8,497 nt of DNA from Marinimicrococcus sp033875255 (GTDB taxonomy: Bacteria; Pseudomonadota; Alphaproteobacteria; Geminicoccales; Geminicoccaceae). Of this stretch, positions 5,959 to 8,497 are shown one piece after another. Below the pieces are notes generated by a model. It had not been told where the DNA came from. It saw only the letters and a list, made by a program, of their open reading frames with translations, and ran no database searches. The translations under genes and the position numbers were made by a program. The DNA lies in contig JAWZSN010000047.1 in assembly GCA_033875255.1 (NCBI GenBank), positions 1-8,497 on the forward strand, read 5' to 3'. Every line of letters starts with the position of its first letter. Position 1 is the stretch's first letter.

Positions 5959-7022
5959 GCGAGCCTGGTCAGCCGCAGGACAGGGATGCCCCCCAGGTCG
6001 GCGAGATGGCCGCCGAATGGGAAGCGCCGCCGGGACGGCCGCAGGGGCCGGGCGGCTCGCCCGACGCCACGTCGCGGGGAGGGCATCCTGCCGGGGAAGA
6101 CGCCGACGACGAGCGGCGCGGCCTCTTGGCGCTGGTCAACTCCAACGACATAACCTACGAGCGCCTCCCGATGCTCGAGGTGGTCTTCGACCGTCTCGAG
6201 AGGATGCTCACCACGAGCGTGCGCAACTTTACCTCGGAGAATGTCGAGGTCAGCCTCGACAACATCACCGCCCAGCGCTTCGGAGACTATCTGGGCTCGG
6301 TGTCCCTTCCCGCGATGATTGCCGTGTTCAAGGCCGTTGAATGGGACAATTTCGGGTTGATCACGATCGACAGCCAGCTCATCTACTCGATCGTCGATGT
6401 TCTCTTGGGCGGCCGGCGGGGCGGCGTGCCGATCCGGATCGAGGGCAGGCCCTACACCACCATCGAGTCCTCGCTGACCAAGCGGCTGGTTCGCCTTATC
6501 CTGAGCGATCTGAGCGGAGCCTTCCAACCGATCGCGCCCGTGCAGTTCCGCTTCGAGCGCATGGAAACCAATCCTCGCTTCGCGGCGATCGCCCGGCCGG
6601 GCAATGCCTGCATTATCTTCCGCATGCGCGTGGAGCTGGAGGATCGTGGCGGCACCATCGAGTTTCTCATCCCCTATGCCACGCTGGAGCCCGCCCGCGA
6701 CCTGCTCTTGCAGATGTTCATGGGGGAGAAGTTCGGCCGGGACTCCATCTGGGAGAATCACCTGGCCCGCGAGATATGGGTTACCGGCGTCGACCTCGAA
6801 GCCGTCCTCGAGCAGCAACTGATCTCCCTGCGCGAGGCGATGGCCTTCGAAGTCGGGACAGTGCTGCGGCTCGACGCTGGCCCCGATACGGCGGTGGTGC
6901 TGCGCTGCGGCGAGGTCGCGATGCTGCGTGGTCGCGTCGGACGGATCGGGGAGCATCTCGCGATCCGCGTCGACGAGCGGCTCGACCGCACCGGAGGTGG
7001 CGATGTTGCAGACGGTGCTTGA
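5955..7022 (+). CDS. fliM: Flagellar motor switch protein FliM, lacking the usual CheY-binding motif
   Basis: FliM forms the middle of the C-ring and switches rotation by binding phosphorylated CheY. The 355-residue product has an intact middle domain from about residue 57: YERLPMLEVVFDRLERML (68-85), NFTSENVEVSLDNI (91-104), FGDYLGSVSLPAMIAVF (109-125), LIYSIVDVLLGGRRG (142-156), IEGRPYTTIE (162-171) and FRFERMETNPRFAAIARPGN (198-217). QMFMGEKFGRDSIWENHL (253-270) follows, then a C-terminal SpoA-type domain (about 275-340). The first 56 residues are Gly/Pro/Asp-rich and contain no LNQDEIDSLLGF-like segment, the peptide that normally docks CheY-P. A short AAEWEA (19-24) may be all that remains of the usual alphaproteobacterial N terminus. 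Nearby frames do not restore the motif. The start overlaps the fliL stop, and the 3' end overlaps the next gene by 20 nt. Confidence 0.96.
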   Translation: MSEPGQPQDRDAPQVGEMAAEWEAPPGRPQGPGGSPDATSRGGHPAGEDADDERRGLLALVNSNDITYERLPMLEVVFDRLERMLTTSVRNFTSENVEVSLDNITAQRFGDYLGSVSLPAMIAVFKAVEWDNFGLITIDSQLIYSIVDVLLGGRRGGVPIRIEGRPYTTIESSLTKRLVRLILSDLSGAFQPIAPVQFRFERMETNPRFAAIARPGNACIIFRMRVELEDRGGTIEFLIPYATLEPARDLLLQMFMGEKFGRDSIWENHLAREIWVTGVDLEAVLEQQLISLREAMAFEVGTVLRLDAGPDTAVVLRCGEVAMLRGRVGRIGEHLAIRVDERLDRTGGGDVADGA

Positions 7023-7395
7023 GCTGTTGTTGAGCCTCCTCCTCCTGGTGACTTGCGGCTGGTGCGCGATGCTGCACCGCCGCCTGCAACGCCTCCGTGT
7101 GGAGCAGGAGGAACTTGGCGTGGCCCTCGAGTCGCTGGCAGTCCTCACCGGCCGGGCCGAGGAGGTTGTGGCGGAGCTCAAGGCTGCCGGCAGCGAATGC
7201 GCCGGCCTGCTCGAGGCGATCAGCCACGGCGCACGTCATCGGGAGGATCTCGGCAGGCTGCTCGAGTCGGGCGGGCGCATGGCGCGCAGGCTGGAACAGG
7301 AGGTCGGCCACGCGGCGCGCCTGCTCGCCGAGGTGCGCATGCAGGAGCTTCCCGCCGGTGCACGGCAGGTTGAGTTCGGCGACGCCGGCGGCTGA
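7003..7395 (+). CDS. Small membrane-anchored coiled-coil protein (DUF6468-like) of the flagellar operon
   Basis: The 130-residue product has an N-terminal membrane segment (LELLLSLLLLVTCGWCAML, about residues 6-24), followed by a basic patch and a long, heptad-rich helical region (about 28-115) with Leu, Ala, Glu and Arg (RLRVEQEELGVALESLAVL, then AEEVVAELKAAG). ATG 7003 is chosen over upstream starts because GGAGG (6993-6997) lies 5 nt before it and the membrane segment begins at once. It overlaps fliM by 20 nt, implying coupled translation. From memory, alphaproteobacterial flagellar clusters carry a protein of this shape (DUF6468) after fliM. The family name is a recollection, not a search result. 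A role at the motor or stator is inferred from position only. Confidence 0.8.
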   Translation: MLQTVLELLLSLLLLVTCGWCAMLHRRLQRLRVEQEELGVALESLAVLTGRAEEVVAELKAAGSECAGLLEAISHGARHREDLGRLLESGGRMARRLEQEVGHAARLLAEVRMQELPAGARQVEFGDAGG

Positions 7396-7398
7396 GCC

Positions 7399-8130
7399 AT
7401 GGGACCTTCCCCCGCCCGTCATCTGCACGAACTGCCGGGCCGCCACGGTCGGACCGGCCGGCGGCCGAGCCTGCTGCTCGTCGCGGCAGTGCTGGCGGCC
7501 GCCCTCCTGGCGGTCCGCGTGCTGACACTCGTGGGGCAGATCGACGGTTCGGGCATGTCCGTCCGAGGGCGTGAAGACTGGACGCAGAGCGAGGAAGCTG
7601 ACACGGCCCTGCTGGTCGAGCCGGCTGCCGGCAAGACGCCGCGCCCGCTACCCGGGACGGACATGTCCGGTGACGATCGGGAGATGGCGACAGCAGCCAG
7701 CGAGCTCGTTGAACGACGGCTGAAACTTCTGGAGCGCGAGCGGTCATTGGAACTGCGCATGCAGACGCTGGCCGTGGTCGAAGGGCGCGTGGCCGCCCAG
7801 CTCGAGCAGCTCGAGGCCTATGCCGCGGAACTGGACGGCCTGGCGAAGCAACTCGTGACGAGAGACAAGGAGGACCAGCTGCAGCTGGTCCGCTTTTATG
7901 AGGCGATGAAGCCCAAGAGTGCCGCCGAGGTCCTCGACCGGCTCGAGCTCGCGGCCTTGTTGCCGATCGTGCGCGCCATGCGGGAGACCCGTTTCGCAGC
8001 GATCGCCGCTCATATGTCGCCCGAACGCGTCCGCACGATCACCAGCGCGCTTGCGGCACCGGCCTCTCCCCCGCCTTTTCCGCCAGCGCCGGAAGCAGCG
8101 CGCCTCCAGCCGAGATCACGACGAAGGTGA
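7399..8130 (+). CDS. MotE-like flagellar motor protein
   Basis: The 243-residue product resembles MotE, the periplasmic chaperone-like partner of MotC in alphaproteobacteria. It has a cytoplasmic basic N terminus, one membrane segment (SLLLVAAVLAAALLAVRVL, residues 24-42), a Gly/Pro/acidic linker and a coiled coil (about 98-163, rich in Glu, Leu and Arg). A MgtE-N/MotE-type helical domain follows (164-220: LVRFYEAMKPKSAAEVLDRL, ALLPIVRAMRETRFAAIAAH, MSPERVRTITSALA). The last roughly 23 residues are Pro-, Ala- and Arg-rich and unlike the rest. On the opposite strand the same DNA reads as a more protein-like frame, so this tail may be acquired read-through. It starts 3 nt after the previous stop with a weak ribosome site, which suggests coupling. 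It is the last clear gene of the operon. motA, motB and motC are not in the window. Confidence 0.85.
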   Translation: MGPSPARHLHELPGRHGRTGRRPSLLLVAAVLAAALLAVRVLTLVGQIDGSGMSVRGREDWTQSEEADTALLVEPAAGKTPRPLPGTDMSGDDREMATAASELVERRLKLLERERSLELRMQTLAVVEGRVAAQLEQLEAYAAELDGLAKQLVTRDKEDQLQLVRFYEAMKPKSAAEVLDRLELAALLPIVRAMRETRFAAIAAHMSPERVRTITSALAAPASPPPFPPAPEAARLQPRSRRR

Positions 8131-8328
8131 TCTTGGGATGCCCAGTCGCCAGCAGGATGGGCGAGATCGCCAGCGGATCTCGGCTGAGCCATCCAGCGCC
8201 AAAAGGAAGGCATATAGCGGCTGGATGCGATAGCTCTTAGAGGCTGTCTCGAGATCCGGGAGAGTCGACTGGATGATCGGGGAGGTGTGATTCCAAACGG
8301 TTGTCGAAGCCAGCTCGAAACGCCTCAT
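8039..8328 (-). pseudogene. Frameshifted remnant of an unidentified gene
   Basis: Two adjoining minus-strand frames look protein-like. The first runs from ATG at 8328 (GGAG 5 nt upstream), beginning MRRFELASTTVWNHTSPIIQ, to about 8190. The second, in another frame, is open from 8236 to the stop at 8039-8041, with GC-rich third positions and a hydrophobic, balanced product including LSRDPLAISPILLATGHPKI and TFVVISAGGALLPALAEKAG. One frameshift near 8190 would join them. The second segment faintly resembles the late part of amidohydrolase-2 family proteins (a HPxxTFVxxHxGG-like pattern), but the expected His is Ser here and the match is too short to rely on. It overlaps the motE-like 3' end on the opposite strand. 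It is most likely a decayed or rearranged gene. Confidence 0.35.
8113..8182 (+). terminator. Two consecutive hairpins at the end of the fliL operon
   Basis: AGATCAC (8113-8119) and GTGATCT (8127-8133) form a 7-bp stem across the motE-like stop codon. CGAGATC (8162-8168) and GATCTCG (8176-8182) form a second 7-bp stem with a 7-nt loop. Neither is followed by a clear T-run, so they are at best weak or Rho-assisted ends for the operon. Their arms share the GAGATC sequence, so alternative pairing is possible. Confidence 0.3.
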
Positions 8329-8497
8329 GTGGACTCCGACCACCCCTTGAGCAAGTCGTGTCCCCGCGCGTTCTCTAATCCCGCCGGTCAAGGGTGATCT
8401 CGTTGTGTTCGTCATCGCCGGGTGAAGGGTTCTCTACGGGATCGGCGCAGTTGGCCGTCCCAGGTTGGCGTTCACGTGCGTGAGCGTCGCGAAGTGG
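8329..8497. other. Right-edge stretch; possible end of a minus-strand gene
   Basis: No complete gene is present. One minus-strand frame is open from the window edge (8497) to a stop at 8375-8377. It encodes 40 residues with a balanced, acidic composition near its end (DPVENPSPGDDEHNEITL). It could be the C terminus of a gene lying to the right, but it is too short to judge. Another minus-strand frame starting with ATG at 8415 runs into the remnant's first frame. No promoter, RNA or repeat was recognised. Confidence 0.25.

Noticed and set aside
5952..7181. 409-codon minus-strand open frame
   Set aside because: It is antisense to fliM and the start of the next gene; no family features.

Overview
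The window is GC-rich and carries two divergent flagellar operons of an alphaproteobacterial type. The FliM, FliL and FlgH sequences, the flgF-flgG-flgA-flgH order, and the placing of a small membrane coiled-coil gene plus a MotE-like gene directly behind fliM all suggest Rhodospirillales or a near relative. This placement is inferred from protein resemblance, not from a marker gene.

Layout, left to right. Positions 1-127 hold the first 42 codons of a minus-strand gene that leaves the window; its product starts with a clear twin-arginine (Tat) signal. Its likely promoter lies in an AT-rich island at about 365-435, giving a leader of roughly 260 nt. Positions 440-761 show no convincing gene. 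A minus-strand flagellar operon then runs right to left: flgF (5305-4583), flgG (4539-3754), flgA (3747-2962) and flgH (1529-762). The first three are tightly packed. flgA and flgH are separated by about 1.43 kb of GC-rich DNA that reads poorly as protein, although one frame stays open for 479 codons and meets flgA and flgH with an ATGA overlap at each end.

A divergent control region of about 140 bp (5306-5445) separates flgF from a plus-strand operon: fliL (5446), fliM (5955), a 130-residue membrane coiled-coil protein (7003) and a MotE-like protein (7399-8130). These genes overlap or sit within 3 nt of each other. Together the two operons supply the distal rod (FlgF, FlgG), the P-ring chaperone (FlgA), the L-ring lipoprotein (FlgH), the stator-associated FliL, the C-ring switch protein FliM, and two probable motor accessory proteins.

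The right end (8131-8497) holds no intact gene, but fragments of minus-strand reading frames suggest a degraded, frameshifted gene that overlaps the last codons of the MotE-like gene.

The observations most worth following are: a FliM that lacks the N-terminal CheY-binding LNQDEIDSLL-type motif; the unusual flgA-flgH gap with its open frame and strong hairpins; and the motE 3' end, whose last codons look like read-through into an unrelated antisense gene remnant. No RNA gene, CRISPR array or insertion sequence was recognised.
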